Positions 7,095-18,772 are shown, counted from the stretch's first letter. The stretch is 64,000 nt of DNA from Erythrobacter sanguineus (GCF_900143235.1 NZ_FRDF01000004.1:175521-239520), one strand, 5' to 3'. Notes: generated by a model not told the origin, from the letters alone. Numbers and translations: made by a program.

Positions 7095-9616
7095 ACCTGT
7101 CCTGGAGCACAGCCTGGACCATCGCCCGGCGCGACCTCAACGCCCGGTTCAGGGGACTGCGCCTGCTGCTGGTGTGCATCTTCCTCGGCACCGCGGCGCT
7201 GGCTGCCATCGGCACGCTGACCTCGGCGATCGAGCGCGAGCTGGCGTCGAGCGGGCAGGAACTGCTGGGCGGCGATCTCGAAGTCGAGGTGTGGCAGCGC
7301 GACCTTTCGGCTGAGGAATTGGCCGCGCTTGGCGAATATGGCGAAGTGTCGGGCGGGTTCCGCCTTCAGGCGATGGCGAGCACGCCCGATGCCGCCGCGC
7401 CGATCGAATTGAAGGCGGTGGACGCCAAATGGCCGATGTTCGGCGCACTGGTGCTGGCCGATGGGCGCGAAGTGGCTGCGCCTTCCGGCACGGACGCGTG
7501 GATCGCGGAAAGCGCGCTGGAACGGCTCGGCATCAAGGTGGGCGATGAATTCACCGTTGGCACCGCAAGACTGACCGCCGCAGGGGTCATCGCGGACGAA
7601 CCTGATCGCCTGTCAGAAGGGTTCCAGCTCGGCCCGACGGTGATCGTCGCCGAAGATGTCCCCGCGCAGGCCGGATTGCTGCAACCCGGCGCGCTATACC
7701 AGAGCAAGCACCGCGTCGCCTTTGCCGATCCGGGGCGCAATCCCGAAGCGGTGGAAGAAGCGCTGACCAAGGCTTTCCCCGATGCCGGGTTCGACATCCG
7801 CACCCGCGACCGCGCCTCGCCCGGGGCCGACCGTTTCGTGCGCCAGATGAGCGATTTTCTCACGCTCGTGGGGCTTGCCGCGCTGGTGATTGCGGGGATC
7901 GGGATTGCCGGCGGCGTATCATCCTATCTCGATCAGCGCCGCACCAGCATCGCGACGCTCAAGGTGCTGGGGGCGACCTCCAGCGACATCGTTCGCATCT
8001 ATGCCATGCAGATCGGCGTTGCCTCGCTGGCAGGGAGCATCGCCGGGCTGGCGGCAGGCGTGCTGGTCACGCCGCTGCTCGCCGCCGCGCTTGATGGGCT
8101 GCTGCCGGTCGACAGCGGATTTATCATCGCGCCTGCCCCGCTGGCGCTGGCGGGCGCATATGGGCTGCTGGTGGCCTTCGCCTTTGCCGCAGCCCCGCTG
8201 CTGCGCGCGCGCACCTTCCCTGCGATGGCGCTGATGCGGTCAGGCGTGGTGCCGCTGTCGCGTGACCGGCGCGCGCTGATTGCGACCGGCATCGGCCTTG
8301 CAGCGATCTGTGCGCTGGCGCTGCTGACCACCGATCAGCCGATGTTGTCGGGCGGGTTCCTGTTGGGAGCGGGGGCTGCGCTGCTGGTGCTGTCGGGGCT
8401 TGGCTGGGCGATCCAGCACCTCGCCCGCCGCCTGCCGCGTCCGGCCAACCCGCTGCTCAGGAGCGCCTTGTCCAATATTCACCGCCCCGGCGCGCCCACC
8501 GGCGCCTTGGTGACGGCATTGGGCTTTGGCCTTGCCGCCTTCGTGCTGCTCGCCGCGGTGCAGAGCGCGATTGACGGCAATATCCAGAGCCGCGTGCCGC
8601 GCGAAGCCCCCGACTATTTCGTGCTCGACGTGCCGCGCGACAAGGAACGCCGGTTTATCGAACTGGTGCAGGCCGATTTCCCCAAGGCCGCGATCCGCTC
8701 TGTCCCAACCATGCGCGGGGCGGTGCTGGCCTATGGGCCAAGGGATGCCATGACCCGCGTTGCCGATCTTGCGGAAATTCCCGAAGGCGCCTGGGCGCTG
8801 CGCGGCGAACGCGGTCTGACCTATGCCGACCGCCTGCCGCCGGGTAACCGCGTGATCGCCGGCCAGTGGTGGAGCCCGATGCATGATGGCGAACCGCTGG
8901 TTTCGATCGATACCCAACTGGCCGAAGCGACCGGCCTGAAGGTCGGCGATTACCTGACCATCGGCATTCTCGGGGTGGAACGCACCGCCCGGATCGCCAA
9001 TCTGCGCGAGATCGACTGGGAAAGCATGGGATTCAATTTCACGCTGGTCTTTAGCCGCAATGCCATCAGCGACGCACCGCACAATCTTGCCGCCACCATC
9101 GATCTGCCCGACGATGCCGATCCTGCCGCGCGCGGAGCCTTGTTGCGGGCCATGGTGCGCAAACTGCCGTCCAGTTCGGTGATCGAGATCGGCGGTATTC
9201 TGGTGGAGGCGCGCAATCTGCTCCAGCAGGTGAGTCTGGCAACGCTGGCGGCGGCGGCGGTGACGGTGCTGGCGGGGCTCGCGGTGCTGATGGGCGCGAT
9301 TGCAGCGGCGCGCGCGGCACGCACCTATGACACGGTAATGCTGCGGGTGCTGGGCGCAAGCCGGCGGCAGATCCTGCTTCTGCAACTGGCGGAATATGGC
9401 CTGATCGCAGGCGTGCTGGCGCTGGTCGCGCTGGGGCTGGGATCGGCGCTGGCGTGGGTGGTGATCACCCAGCTGTTCAGCTTCGACTGGCTGCCCGACT
9501 GGGGGCAGGTGCTCGGCGTACTCGGCCTCGGCGTGGCCCTGGTACTGGCGTTTGCGCTGGCCGGATCGCTGCCGCTGTTGCGGGCGAAACCGGCGCGGGC
9601 GCTGCGCGAGCTATAG
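7091..9616 (+). CDS. ABC transporter permease, FtsX/YbbP type
   Basis: Permease of 841 residues with two FtsX-type domains. It has a first membrane helix at about 20-40, a periplasmic MacB-like domain, a cluster of helices at about 255-420 and a further four-helix group at 470-490 and 710-840, with a second periplasmic domain between. The cytoplasmic segment after the membrane part contains the usual ATLKVLGA and VMLRVLGASRRQ coupling motifs, one in each half. It pairs with the overlapping ATPase gene. Proteins of this type extract or transfer lipids or lipoproteins rather than import solutes, but its cargo is not known. Confidence 0.9.
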   Translation: MNLSWSTAWTIARRDLNARFRGLRLLLVCIFLGTAALAAIGTLTSAIERELASSGQELLGGDLEVEVWQRDLSAEELAALGEYGEVSGGFRLQAMASTPDAAAPIELKAVDAKWPMFGALVLADGREVAAPSGTDAWIAESALERLGIKVGDEFTVGTARLTAAGVIADEPDRLSEGFQLGPTVIVAEDVPAQAGLLQPGALYQSKHRVAFADPGRNPEAVEEALTKAFPDAGFDIRTRDRASPGADRFVRQMSDFLTLVGLAALVIAGIGIAGGVSSYLDQRRTSIATLKVLGATSSDIVRIYAMQIGVASLAGSIAGLAAGVLVTPLLAAALDGLLPVDSGFIIAPAPLALAGAYGLLVAFAFAAAPLLRARTFPAMALMRSGVVPLSRDRRALIATGIGLAAICALALLTTDQPMLSGGFLLGAGAALLVLSGLGWAIQHLARRLPRPANPLLRSALSNIHRPGAPTGALVTALGFGLAAFVLLAAVQSAIDGNIQSRVPREAPDYFVLDVPRDKERRFIELVQADFPKAAIRSVPTMRGAVLAYGPRDAMTRVADLAEIPEGAWALRGERGLTYADRLPPGNRVIAGQWWSPMHDGEPLVSIDTQLAEATGLKVGDYLTIGILGVERTARIANLREIDWESMGFNFTLVFSRNAISDAPHNLAATIDLPDDADPAARGALLRAMVRKLPSSSVIEIGGILVEARNLLQQVSLATLAAAAVTVLAGLAVLMGAIAAARAARTYDTVMLRVLGASRRQILLLQLAEYGLIAGVLALVALGLGSALAWVVITQLFSFDWLPDWGQVLGVLGLGVALVLAFALAGSLPLLRAKPARALREL

Positions 9617-9643
9617 CCCCCGCCCGCGCGCGCCGCGCAGGAA

Positions 9644-10090
9644 TTAATCGAACACCGTCGGGTCATAGCCGACGTCGCCGGGCTGGCCCTTGATCACCAG
9701 TGTGCCTGCGAGAAAATCATGCAGGCCCTGCTTGCGTTCGGTAAAGGCGATCATGATGTAGCCGATCAGCAGGATCACACCCGACAGAATCTTGCCGAAA
9801 TACCGGCCCAAGGCGCGCGCAGGCGAGATCCGCCGCCCTTCGGCATCGGTCACGATCAGGCCCAGTGCCCGCTTGCCCGGCGTGGCCTGCCACGAAGAGC
9901 TTTCGAAGCCGACGAAATAGGCGATGCCGATCACCAGACCGAGCAGATCCGAGGCTCCGAAGGTCGGGCTGGGGTCTGTATCGACAAGCGGATCGCCGAA
10001 CAGCAGCGCCAATGCGATACCGATTACGATGAGCGGCAGCAGGTCGATGATATAGGCAACGACCCGGATCCAGAAGCCGGCATAATTCAT
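9644..10090 (-). CDS. RDD-family membrane protein
   Basis: RDD protein of 148 residues. It begins MNYAGFWIRVVAYIIDL, the usual (A)GFWxRxxAxxIDxL opening of the family, with helices at about 10-30, 45-70 and 105-125. The middle segment ATPGKRALGLIVTD is the conserved second RDD motif, and LGRYFGK carries the third. Function of stand-alone RDD proteins is poorly defined; a role in Na+/H+ exchange has been shown for one. It is convergent with the ABC permease with a 27-bp gap and lies behind the TonB-receptor terminator, so it is probably transcribed alone. Confidence 0.85.
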   Translation of the reverse strand: MNYAGFWIRVVAYIIDLLPLIVIGIALALLFGDPLVDTDPSPTFGASDLLGLVIGIAYFVGFESSSWQATPGKRALGLIVTDAEGRRISPARALGRYFGKILSGVILLIGYIMIAFTERKQGLHDFLAGTLVIKGQPGDVGYDPTVFD

Positions 10091-10154
10091 GTGATGATCC
10101 CCTTGTGCTGACGAAGCCCTGACAAAGCATCACATTCCTGCCGCAGGCGCAACG

Positions 10155-10189
10155 AAAAAGGCCCCGCGCATCGCTGCGCAGGGCCTTTT
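10155..10189 (-). terminator. Intrinsic terminator after the TonB receptor gene
   Basis: Stem AAAAGGCCC / GGGCCTTTT continued by GCGCA / TGCGC around a 4-nt loop, with one C-A mismatch. On the minus strand it ends in five U residues, 21 nt after the receptor stop codon. It separates this gene from the RDD gene downstream. Confidence 0.88.
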
Positions 10190-10210
10190 CATGTTTGCGT
10201 CGCTATCCGA

Positions 10211-12835
10211 TCAGAAGCGGAAGCGCACCAGACCGCCATAGGTCCGCGGCTGGTTCGGATAACCCGACACCGTGCCCGCCTGCGCAACGCCATCGAACAC
10301 CGTCAGAAGGTACTCATCGTCGAGCAAGTTGCGGCCCCACAGACCGAATTCCAGCCCGTTGTTGAGCGCCAGCGTCACCGCGCCATTCACAAGGTTCACC
10401 TCGCGGCGGAAAATCTGGGTGTTGCCCAGCGCAGCGTTGAAGGTCGGCAGGCCGTTGTTAATGTCGGTGTTGCTCTCGTGATTGTAATCGAGGCGGGTGA
10501 TCAGCCTTGAACCGCTATCCCACTCATGCGTGTAAGTCGCCGAGGTGGAGATGGCCCACGCCGGAATACCGCCCGGACGCTGGCCCGACAGATCGCCGAC
10601 GACCGAACCTTCGAAACTGTCGAACAGCGGATCGAGGTGGGTCACCGCAAAGGTCAGGATCAGACCATCGGTCGGCTGGATCGTGGTGTCGAACTCGAAC
10701 CCCTTGACCGACTGCTCGCCCGCATTGCGCAGCGCAAAACCGGTGCCGGTGAAGGCGAAGCTCTGGAAGTCCTGAATCGTCTGATCGAACACGGCAAGGT
10801 TGAAGCCGATGCCCGGCCACTGACCCTTGATGCCGATTTCGTAGACTTCGGCTTTTTCCGGCGCGGCAAAGCGCGTACCCGAAACGAGGTTCGGCACGGC
10901 CAGACCAGCGTCACGGATCGGCGAGGACGGAGCCAGAATGGTCGACCCGCGCGGCCCGGCCGTGAAGTCGGTACCCAGCGGACGGCTATCACGTGACAGG
11001 TTGATCGAGCTTGCCTTGAAGCCGGTGGCGTAGCTGGCGTAGACATTGACCTCCGGCGAAACCGAATAGGCGGCCCGCAGCAGGTACGTGAATTCGTCGT
11101 CATTCGTCCGGCCATCTTCGACAGCGTTGGGAATGGCGAGGAAGGGCGGCTGGAACTGGAATGGCTGAAGCCCAAGCAGCGTGTTGATGGACGGGTCGGT
11201 CGCCGCCCCGGCGATCGCCGCAAAAGCTGCCGGGTTGGCAGCCTGGAATGCAGCGATTTCAGCCGGGCCGACATTGGCCGGAGGCGTCGCTGTGGCCTGA
11301 GCAATCTGGCCGACAATCACCGCATCAACAAAATTGATGTTGGCCATCGGATCGAAGCTCTGCTGGCTCAGCGCGAACCGCTTCTTGTCATCAGTGTAGT
11401 TGAAGCCCGCGGTCAGCACGAGGCCGTCGACCGGCTCGAAATCCACCGTGCCGAAGATCGACAAGGCTTCGTTTTCCATCCGGAAGTTCTCGCTGGTGAG
11501 CAGCGGGGTCAGGAAAATGCTTTCCTGTGGCAGGCCCAGCCCGGCCTCGACCCCGTTGAACACGCTGGGGTTGCCAGCCAGCACATCGGCCGGATTGCCC
11601 CCTGCCAGGATTTCGAAGAAGTCGCGGATCTGGTCGCCGTTCTCGATGCGGCTTTCCTGCGTGATCGTCTCGTCGAAGTAGAAGCCGCCAACCAGGAAGT
11701 TGATCGGACCATCGAAATCCGAAGCAACCCGGAACTCCTGCGTGAAGGTCTTGACCCCCTGATCGCGCTGTTCATTGGCGATATCGGCTGCGGTGTAGTC
11801 GATATCCGAACGGAAGAAGTTCTGCAGTTCGCGATAGGCGGTGATCGAGGTGAAGCTCAGCGCCCCGGCGGTGTAATCCATCTGGATCGAGCCGCCGTAA
11901 TTGTCGACCGTGTTCTCCGGCACAATGTTAAGGTTCGCAGTGCGATCAAAGAAGGTGTCGAACGTCTGCACCTGCCCGCCGAGCAGGTTGAGCGCAGGCG
12001 CGGTCGGGCCGGCGACAACAGTGCCGACCTGACAGCAGACTTCATCAATGCGCGAATAGTCGGCAATGGCGCGGATGCGGAAATCGGCCGAAGGCTCGAT
12101 CAGCAACTGACCACGGGTCGACCAGCGGTTGCGATCATTCTGATCAACCCCGAGATTGACGATTTCAGCCGTACCATCGCGATTCTGGTAGGTGGCGTCG
12201 AGCGAGAAGGCGATGTTGTCGGTAATCGGACCGGTAATATCACCGCGCAAGAAGACGTTGTTGAAGTTCCCGTAGGACGCCTCAACACTGCCGCCGAATT
12301 CGAACTGCGGTTCCTTGGTGATGATCGAGATCACGCCGGCGCTGGCGTTCTTGCCGAACAGGGTCGATTGCGGGCCGTTCAGCACTTCGATGCGCTGGAT
12401 GTTGTTGAGATCGGACAGGGCCCCGGCAGAGCGCGAGCGGAACACGCCGTCGATGAACACGCCGACCGAAGGTTCCACGCCGAAGTTGTTATCGCCGTTG
12501 CCGAAGCCGCGGATGATGAAAGTCGATGCCGACGATGTCTGCAACTGGCTCACCCGCAGCGAGGGGGTGACGGTCTGCAGGTCGAGCACGTCGCGGATTT
12601 GCGCCAGTTCGATCACCTCGCCGCTGGTCACCGAGACCGCGATCGGGGTTTCCTGCAACGTCTGTTCACGCTTGGAGGCGGTAACGATGATCTGGTTGCT
12701 GCTTTCGGGCGCCTCGAGTTCGGGCCCCTGATCCTGCGCGAGCGCGGCGCCCGGCATGGCAACGGCAAAAGCGGCGGCACCTGCAAGCAGGGTGAATCGG
12801 TACGATCCGGCATTGCCGGTCACGGTCGAACGCAT
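10211..12835 (-). CDS. TonB-dependent outer-membrane receptor
   Basis: Outer-membrane receptor of 874 residues. A signal peptide (cleaved after PGAALA, about residue 34) is followed by a plug domain beginning near residue 50 ([19 protein letters not shown], the TonB box region), the [17 protein letters not shown] plug motif, and a 22-strand barrel ending in the aromatic VRFRF. The start at 12835 is preceded by GAGGAGAGG. The ligand cannot be read from sequence; the family of large Sphingomonadales receptors with this TonB box takes up plant polymers, aromatic compounds or siderophores. It stands alone between its own promoter region and terminator. The Asn-Pro-Ala-rich insert near residue 550 looks like a long surface loop. 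Confidence 0.9.
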   Translation of the reverse strand: MRSTVTGNAGSYRFTLLAGAAAFAVAMPGAALAQDQGPELEAPESSNQIIVTASKREQTLQETPIAVSVTSGEVIELAQIRDVLDLQTVTPSLRVSQLQTSSASTFIIRGFGNGDNNFGVEPSVGVFIDGVFRSRSAGALSDLNNIQRIEVLNGPQSTLFGKNASAGVISIITKEPQFEFGGSVEASYGNFNNVFLRGDITGPITDNIAFSLDATYQNRDGTAEIVNLGVDQNDRNRWSTRGQLLIEPSADFRIRAIADYSRIDEVCCQVGTVVAGPTAPALNLLGGQVQTFDTFFDRTANLNIVPENTVDNYGGSIQMDYTAGALSFTSITAYRELQNFFRSDIDYTAADIANEQRDQGVKTFTQEFRVASDFDGPINFLVGGFYFDETITQESRIENGDQIRDFFEILAGGNPADVLAGNPSVFNGVEAGLGLPQESIFLTPLLTSENFRMENEALSIFGTVDFEPVDGLVLTAGFNYTDDKKRFALSQQSFDPMANINFVDAVIVGQIAQATATPPANVGPAEIAAFQAANPAAFAAIAGAATDPSINTLLGLQPFQFQPPFLAIPNAVEDGRTNDDEFTYLLRAAYSVSPEVNVYASYATGFKASSINLSRDSRPLGTDFTAGPRGSTILAPSSPIRDAGLAVPNLVSGTRFAAPEKAEVYEIGIKGQWPGIGFNLAVFDQTIQDFQSFAFTGTGFALRNAGEQSVKGFEFDTTIQPTDGLILTFAVTHLDPLFDSFEGSVVGDLSGQRPGGIPAWAISTSATYTHEWDSGSRLITRLDYNHESNTDINNGLPTFNAALGNTQIFRREVNLVNGAVTLALNNGLEFGLWGRNLLDDEYLLTVFDGVAQAGTVSGYPNQPRTYGGLVRFRF

Positions 12836-13254
12836 GGAAATTCCTCTCCTCAAATCCCCCGACCCCGGTACCGGTTTTCCGGCTCGCATCATACGATGCG
12901 CTCTCTCCCGCGGTCGTGGGTGAGACTGATAAGCGAGTGACGATTGCGCGACAAGCGCAAAGCCCGCGCTTTTCCGAGGCAAAACCTCCCTGTGTGGCGC
13001 GCAGGCAACAGTGTCTGACCCGCCGCAAAGCATTGTCCGCGCCCCAAAGCTTGCCCCTTGGGCGCAGTTGCGCTAGGCGGCGCGGCAATGTTGCAACGCA
13101 ACAAGCAGCGCGCTCGCGGCACCATGCCGTAACGTCGCCGCCTGTCGCCAACCTGCCATAAACCCGGCCTAACCCCGCGCGCCCGGCCGCGCGCCATGCA
13201 TTTGACCTGCCCGGAGCCGCTGCGCCCGGGTTGCAGAGTGGAAAAATCGAAAAA
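12836..13254. other. Divergent intergenic region, TonB receptor / typA
   Basis: About 420 bp without a supported gene. Besides the putative receptor promoter at 12926-12960 it holds a second inverted repeat, TGTTGC-N3-GCAACA, at 13089-13103, about 150 bp before typA. No riboswitch or small RNA was recognised. Confidence 0.5.
12926..12960 (-). promoter_or_regulatory. Putative promoter with overlapping operator for the TonB receptor
   Basis: On the minus strand TTGTCG and TATCAG are separated by 17 nt, each matching 4 of 6 bases of the sigma-70 boxes. The -35 box overlaps an inverted repeat TTGCGC-N5-GCGCAA (12944-12960), a good repressor-site candidate. Inferred transcript start is near 12919, leaving a leader of about 84 nt. 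Confidence 0.4.
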
Positions 13255-15090
<1,836 letters not shown>

Positions 15091-15097
15091 GGCGCAC

Positions 15098-15118
15098 GCG
15101 CCCCCGGGCCGGGGGCGC
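15098..15118 (+). terminator. GC-rich hairpin after typA
   Basis: Perfect 8-bp stem GCGCCCCC / GGGGGCGC with a 5-nt loop, 8 nt after the typA stop. There is no U tract, so it may act with other factors or only protect the mRNA end. Confidence 0.45.
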
Positions 15119-15261
15119 AGGCATCTGGCAAGCGACATAATCTTGCCGCAAACCGCGCTGGCGGGACACAGGCTTAGGGTGGCGGGGGATTGTCTTGGCA
15201 ATCCTTGCGAATTTCGGCCCGCCGGTGGTCAAGCACGGGCCAGCTTGTTACCCCGCGCGCC

Positions 15262-16761
15262 ATGAACAGTGCCACCCTCGCTTCTCTCGCCGCATATTTT
15301 GTCCTCATGCTCGCCATCGGGCTTTATGCCTGGAAAAAATCGACCGGGGATTCCGAAGGCTATCTGCTGGCCGGGCGCAATCTGCCGCCTTCGGTTGCGG
15401 CGCTCAGCGCCGGGGCGAGCGACATGTCGGGCTGGCTGCTGCTGGGCCTGCCGGGCGCGCTTTATGCGGCCGGACTGGTCGAGGCGTGGATCGGCATCGG
15501 GTTGTTCCTCGGTGCGGTCGCCAATTGGGTGCTGGTCGCGCCGCGCCTGCGCGAACAGACCGAACGGATCGGCAATGCGCTCACCATCCCGCAATTCCTC
15601 GCCAACCGTTTCCCCGAACGCGGCACCGCGCTGCGCGTCACCTCGGCCATCATCATCGTCGCCTTCTTCACCGTCTACACCGCCGCAGGGCTGGTGGGCG
15701 GAGGCAAGCTGTTCGAGACGGCTTTCGCGGGTATCCTGCCGAATAGCGGCATGAGCGATTACATGCTCGGCATCCTGATCACCGCCGGGATCGTGCTGGC
15801 CTACACCATGATCGGCGGGTTTCTTGCCGTCAGCCTGACCGATTTCGTGCAGGGCCTGATCATGATGGGCGCGCTTGTCATCATGCCGGCGGTGGTGATG
15901 TTCGGCGCCGGGGGCGAAGCGGGCGGAAGCCTGAAAGATGTCCCGGTCGAAGGCTTTCTTGACCTCACCCACGGGCTGACCGCGATCGGATTTATCAGCG
16001 CGGTGACATGGGGGCTGGGCTATTTCGGCCAGCCCCATATCATCGTGCGTTTCATGGCGATCGACAAGGTGAAGAACGTGCCGCGCGCGGCGGCCTTTGG
16101 CCTTGGCTGGATGGGGATTGCGCTGATCGGCTCGATCGGCCTCGGTATTGCGGGCCGCGCCTATGTCGAGCGTAACGGGCTGGTGATCGCCGATCCCGAA
16201 ACGATCTTCATCGTGCTGGCGCAGTTGCTGTTCCACCCGGCGGTGACGGGCTTTCTCTATGCCGCGCTGCTGGCTGCGATCATGAGCACGATTTCATCGC
16301 AATTGCTGGTGTCATCTTCCTCGCTGACGGAAGATTTCTACCGCCTGTTCCTGCGCCGCGATGCCTCGGAACGCGAGGCGGTGAATGTCAGCCGCATCGC
16401 CGTGGCGCTGGTGGCCATCGCTGCCTGTCTGCTGGCGAGCGACCCTGGCAGCGAAGTGCTGGGCCTTGTCGCCAATGCCTGGGCGGGCTTTGGTGCCGCC
16501 TTCGGCCCGCTGATCCTGCTGGCGCTGATGTGGCACGGCGAAGACAGGGCGGGCGAACGCAGGGGGGGCATGACCGGTGCAGGCGCGGTGGCAGGGCTGA
16601 TGACCGGCGCGGGCGTGGTCGCCGTGTGGATCGCGCTGGGCTGGAACTCGGCATTTCTCGGCGGGCCGGGCCTTTACGAGATCGTGCCGGGCTTTGCCGC
16701 TGCGATGCTGGCCATCATCATCGTCAGCAAGGCGACCCGGAAAAAGCTGCTGGCGGTGTAA
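15262..16761 (+). CDS. putP: Sodium/proline symporter
   Basis: Solute:sodium symporter of 499 residues with about 12-13 membrane helices. The segments YLLAGRNLPP, GASDMSGWLLLGLPGALYA and SDYMLG follow PutP closely, and the family sodium-site Ser-rich stretch (AAIMSTISSQLLVSSSSLTEDFY) is near residue 340. Proline uptake is inferred from the family; no putA is adjacent. The start is the ATG at 15262, where the first helix begins within 8 residues; the upstream extension to 15190 is not conserved. It stands as a single gene, about 170 bp after typA. Confidence 0.93.
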   Translation: MNSATLASLAAYFVLMLAIGLYAWKKSTGDSEGYLLAGRNLPPSVAALSAGASDMSGWLLLGLPGALYAAGLVEAWIGIGLFLGAVANWVLVAPRLREQTERIGNALTIPQFLANRFPERGTALRVTSAIIIVAFFTVYTAAGLVGGGKLFETAFAGILPNSGMSDYMLGILITAGIVLAYTMIGGFLAVSLTDFVQGLIMMGALVIMPAVVMFGAGGEAGGSLKDVPVEGFLDLTHGLTAIGFISAVTWGLGYFGQPHIIVRFMAIDKVKNVPRAAAFGLGWMGIALIGSIGLGIAGRAYVERNGLVIADPETIFIVLAQLLFHPAVTGFLYAALLAAIMSTISSQLLVSSSSLTEDFYRLFLRRDASEREAVNVSRIAVALVAIAACLLASDPGSEVLGLVANAWAGFGAAFGPLILLALMWHGEDRAGERRGGMTGAGAVAGLMTGAGVVAVWIALGWNSAFLGGPGLYEIVPGFAAAMLAIIIVSKATRKKLLAV

Positions 16762-16878
16762 CCCCCGGCCTTGCGCGCCCGAAACCGGTAATGTCAGGAA
16801 CGCGCAGCCTTTCCTTCCCCCTCCCCCCGGACGGGCGGCGCGCTCCTGCGCCTTGCGTTCCCTTTCGGAGGTTGCCCG

Positions 16879-17283
16879 ATGCTGCGTATCCTGTCCCTGC
16901 TGACTGCCATCGGTGCGCTGCTGGCTGCTGCCCTTACCGTTACCGCCCGCGCAGAAACGGGCGCTGGCTGGCAGGCATATGACGCCGGGGCATTTGCTGC
17001 GGCACAGGCTGCGGACAAGACCATCGTAGTCGATGTCCATGCCAGCTGGTGCCCGACCTGCCGCGCGCAGGCCCCGATCCTTGATGAACTGCGCACCGAA
17101 CTTGCAAGCGACAAGGTGACCTTCATCAAGGTCGATTTCGACAAGCAGAAAGCCTTCCTGCGCGCGCACCGCATCCCGCGCCAATCGACTGTGCTGGTGT
17201 TCAAGGGCCAGCGCGAAGTCGCACGTTCGATTGCCGAAACCGACCGCAAGCGCCTGCGCGCTGTCGTGCTCGGCGCGCTGTAA
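16879..17283 (+). CDS. Exported thioredoxin-fold protein
   Basis: Thioredoxin-like protein of 134 residues with a signal peptide (residues 1-25, ending TARAE). The redox motif is WCPTC (Cys58, Cys61), preceded by VDVHAS and followed by a KVDFDKQKAFLRAHRIPRQST segment with the cis-proline region. GGAGG lies 6 nt upstream. It is probably a periplasmic reductase or cytochrome-maturation type thioredoxin. In related genomes such genes are coupled to a CcdA-type electron carrier; here the next gene, 12 nt downstream, is that carrier but with most of its middle missing. That raises the question of whether this protein still receives electrons. Confidence 0.87.
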   Translation: MLRILSLLTAIGALLAAALTVTARAETGAGWQAYDAGAFAAAQAADKTIVVDVHASWCPTCRAQAPILDELRTELASDKVTFIKVDFDKQKAFLRAHRIPRQSTVLVFKGQREVARSIAETDRKRLRAVVLGAL

Positions 17284-17295
17284 CCGGGGCTGATC

Positions 17296-17595
17296 ATGGC
17301 CAGCGGGCTGTTGCTTGCCTTCCTTGCGGGGCTGGTGACGATCCTAAACCCCTGCGTGCTGCCGCTGGTGCCGATCCTGATCGGATCGGCGCTGGGCACA
17401 AGCCGCGCCGGGCCGCTGGCGCTGGGCGAACGTCGCAAGACCCCCGCGGCGCTGGCTCGCTATGGCAAGCCGCTGTTCGGCGCGGCGCTGGTGATGGTCG
17501 GCACGCTGGTGCTGTCCGGGCTGGACAAGGTGCTGGAGGCCGCTTTGCTTGATGTCCTGCCGGATTCGCTGGTGCGTTTCACCACCCGATTCTGA
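17296..17595 (+). CDS. CcdA/DsbD-type membrane protein, internally deleted
   Basis: Frame of 99 codons. Residues 1-40 match the start of CcdA-type thioredoxin-coupled carriers, including the NPCVLP motif (18-23). Residues from about 48 to 99 match the extreme C-terminus (YGKPLFGAALVMVGTLVLSGLDK, ending FTTRF). The family usually has about 240 residues, six helices and a second PC motif; here roughly 130-140 residues, four helices and the partner cysteine are missing without a frame change. It is either a decayed gene or a reduced two-helix form. The intact frame and good codon use leave this open. Confidence 0.7.
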   Translation: MASGLLLAFLAGLVTILNPCVLPLVPILIGSALGTSRAGPLALGERRKTPAALARYGKPLFGAALVMVGTLVLSGLDKVLEAALLDVLPDSLVRFTTRF

Positions 17596-17696
17596 GCGCC
17601 GCGCGGCCAGGGGTTTTCCCTTAGATCGGCGCAAAGCTTCGCTTGAGCGCAGTTGTTTCCGCAGCGTTAACCAATTCTGCGCAATACTGCCTACTC

Positions 17697-18425
17697 ATGA
17701 AAGCCCCGATATTCATCCGCGGATTGACGCTGCTTGCCACCACGCTGGTTCTGGCGGGCTGTGGTTCGCTCATCCCCGGAGGAAATGGCGGCGCTGCGCC
17801 GGGCGCGGCAAACCGCTCGGCCGCAACCGAGGCCCGCCCCGCGACCCGTATCGCCTCGGCCCCGCAAAGCTATGCCGCCAGCAGCATGGATCGCGGCTGC
17901 CTGGCCGATCTGGGTGCAACCGGCGCGCGGTTCCAGCCACTGCCCGATACCTATGCCGCACCGGGGTGCAACAAGCTTGGCACGGTGCAATTGTCGGCGC
18001 TGGCGGGCGACCGTTCGACCTTCGGGGTGAGCAATCTCGGCCCGCTGCGCTGCGGCACGGCCAAGGCCTTCAGCGACTGGGCGCGTTTCGGGGTCGATCG
18101 CGCCGCGCGCCAGATCCTCGGCAGCCCGATCGCGCGGATCGAGACGATGGGTTCCTATGCCTGCCGCAATGTCGCGGGGACGGAACGCCGCTCGGCCCAT
18201 GCCCGCGCCGAGGCGATCGACGTTTCGGGCTTTGTGCTGGAAGATGGCCGCCGGATCATGCTCAAGCGCGACTGGGATGGCGGCGATGCGATGACGCGCG
18301 AATTCCTGCGGGTGGTGCACAAAAGCGCGTGCAAGCGCTTCGGCACCGTGCTTGGCCCGAAATACAACGCTGCGCACGAGGATCACTTCCATCTCGAAGG
18401 CACTGGCGCGAAATTCTGCCGCTAG
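17697..18425 (+). CDS. Extensin-like LAS-type metallopeptidase lipoprotein
   Basis: Protein of 242 residues with an Extensin_2 (extensin-like C-terminal) domain at about 75-242. The domain bears the LAS metallopeptidase pattern: SAHARAEAIDVSGF supplies His and Asp, and HEDHFH supplies the distal ligands. LAS enzymes such as VanY and MepA cleave peptidoglycan peptides, so a cell-wall role is likely but untested. The N-terminus is a lipoprotein signal (LAGC, Cys22). The ATG at 17697 is preferred to a TTG at 17643, which would spoil the signal. The stop is followed by a 347-bp gene-free stretch. Confidence 0.82.
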   Translation: MKAPIFIRGLTLLATTLVLAGCGSLIPGGNGGAAPGAANRSAATEARPATRIASAPQSYAASSMDRGCLADLGATGARFQPLPDTYAAPGCNKLGTVQLSALAGDRSTFGVSNLGPLRCGTAKAFSDWARFGVDRAARQILGSPIARIETMGSYACRNVAGTERRSAHARAEAIDVSGFVLEDGRRIMLKRDWDGGDAMTREFLRVVHKSACKRFGTVLGPKYNAAHEDHFHLEGTGAKFCR

Positions 18426-18772
18426 AACGGTTTGCGATGCGATTGCATCGGATCAACCGCTTCAGGGTTGTGAATGACCGCGTTGTTCCGACCCGCCGGG
18501 TGATACCACCGGGCGCGACAATGCGCTGGATCACGGCAGGCCGATTGCGCGGCGCTGAAATCGCGGCCAGTCCGAAGCCCAAGCGGCGCGTGTTTTCTTG
18601 CTGATGCAGAATGGCGCTGTTGGCCCGAGGTTGGCGGGCCCCGGCACGCTGAACCATCAGCACCGGGGCCGCTCCGGGGGTACCGGATCCGAATTTCATT
18701 CCGGGCCTGCCCGCCCAAGCCAGAGGTTTTGGCGCGGCTGGCGGACCTTGCAGTTCTGGGAACTGCGCGTGG
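18426..18772. other. Gene-free interval with a long stem-loop
   Basis: About 350 bp between two convergent genes. I see no supported reading frame; a long frame on the minus strand overlaps the extensin-like gene and has no motif. The interval contains the hairpin at 18637-18670 and a short GATGC/GCATC repeat near 18437. Confidence 0.6.
18637..18670. repeat. Long imperfect stem-loop
   Basis: Outer arms GGCCCCGG / CCGGGGCC pair perfectly; inside them GCTGA / TCAGC pair again around a 4-nt loop, with a small asymmetric bulge. It lies about 100 nt past the stop of the minus-strand regulator gene. There is no U tract on either strand, so it may be a factor-dependent end, an mRNA-stabilising element or part of a small RNA. 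Confidence 0.5.
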
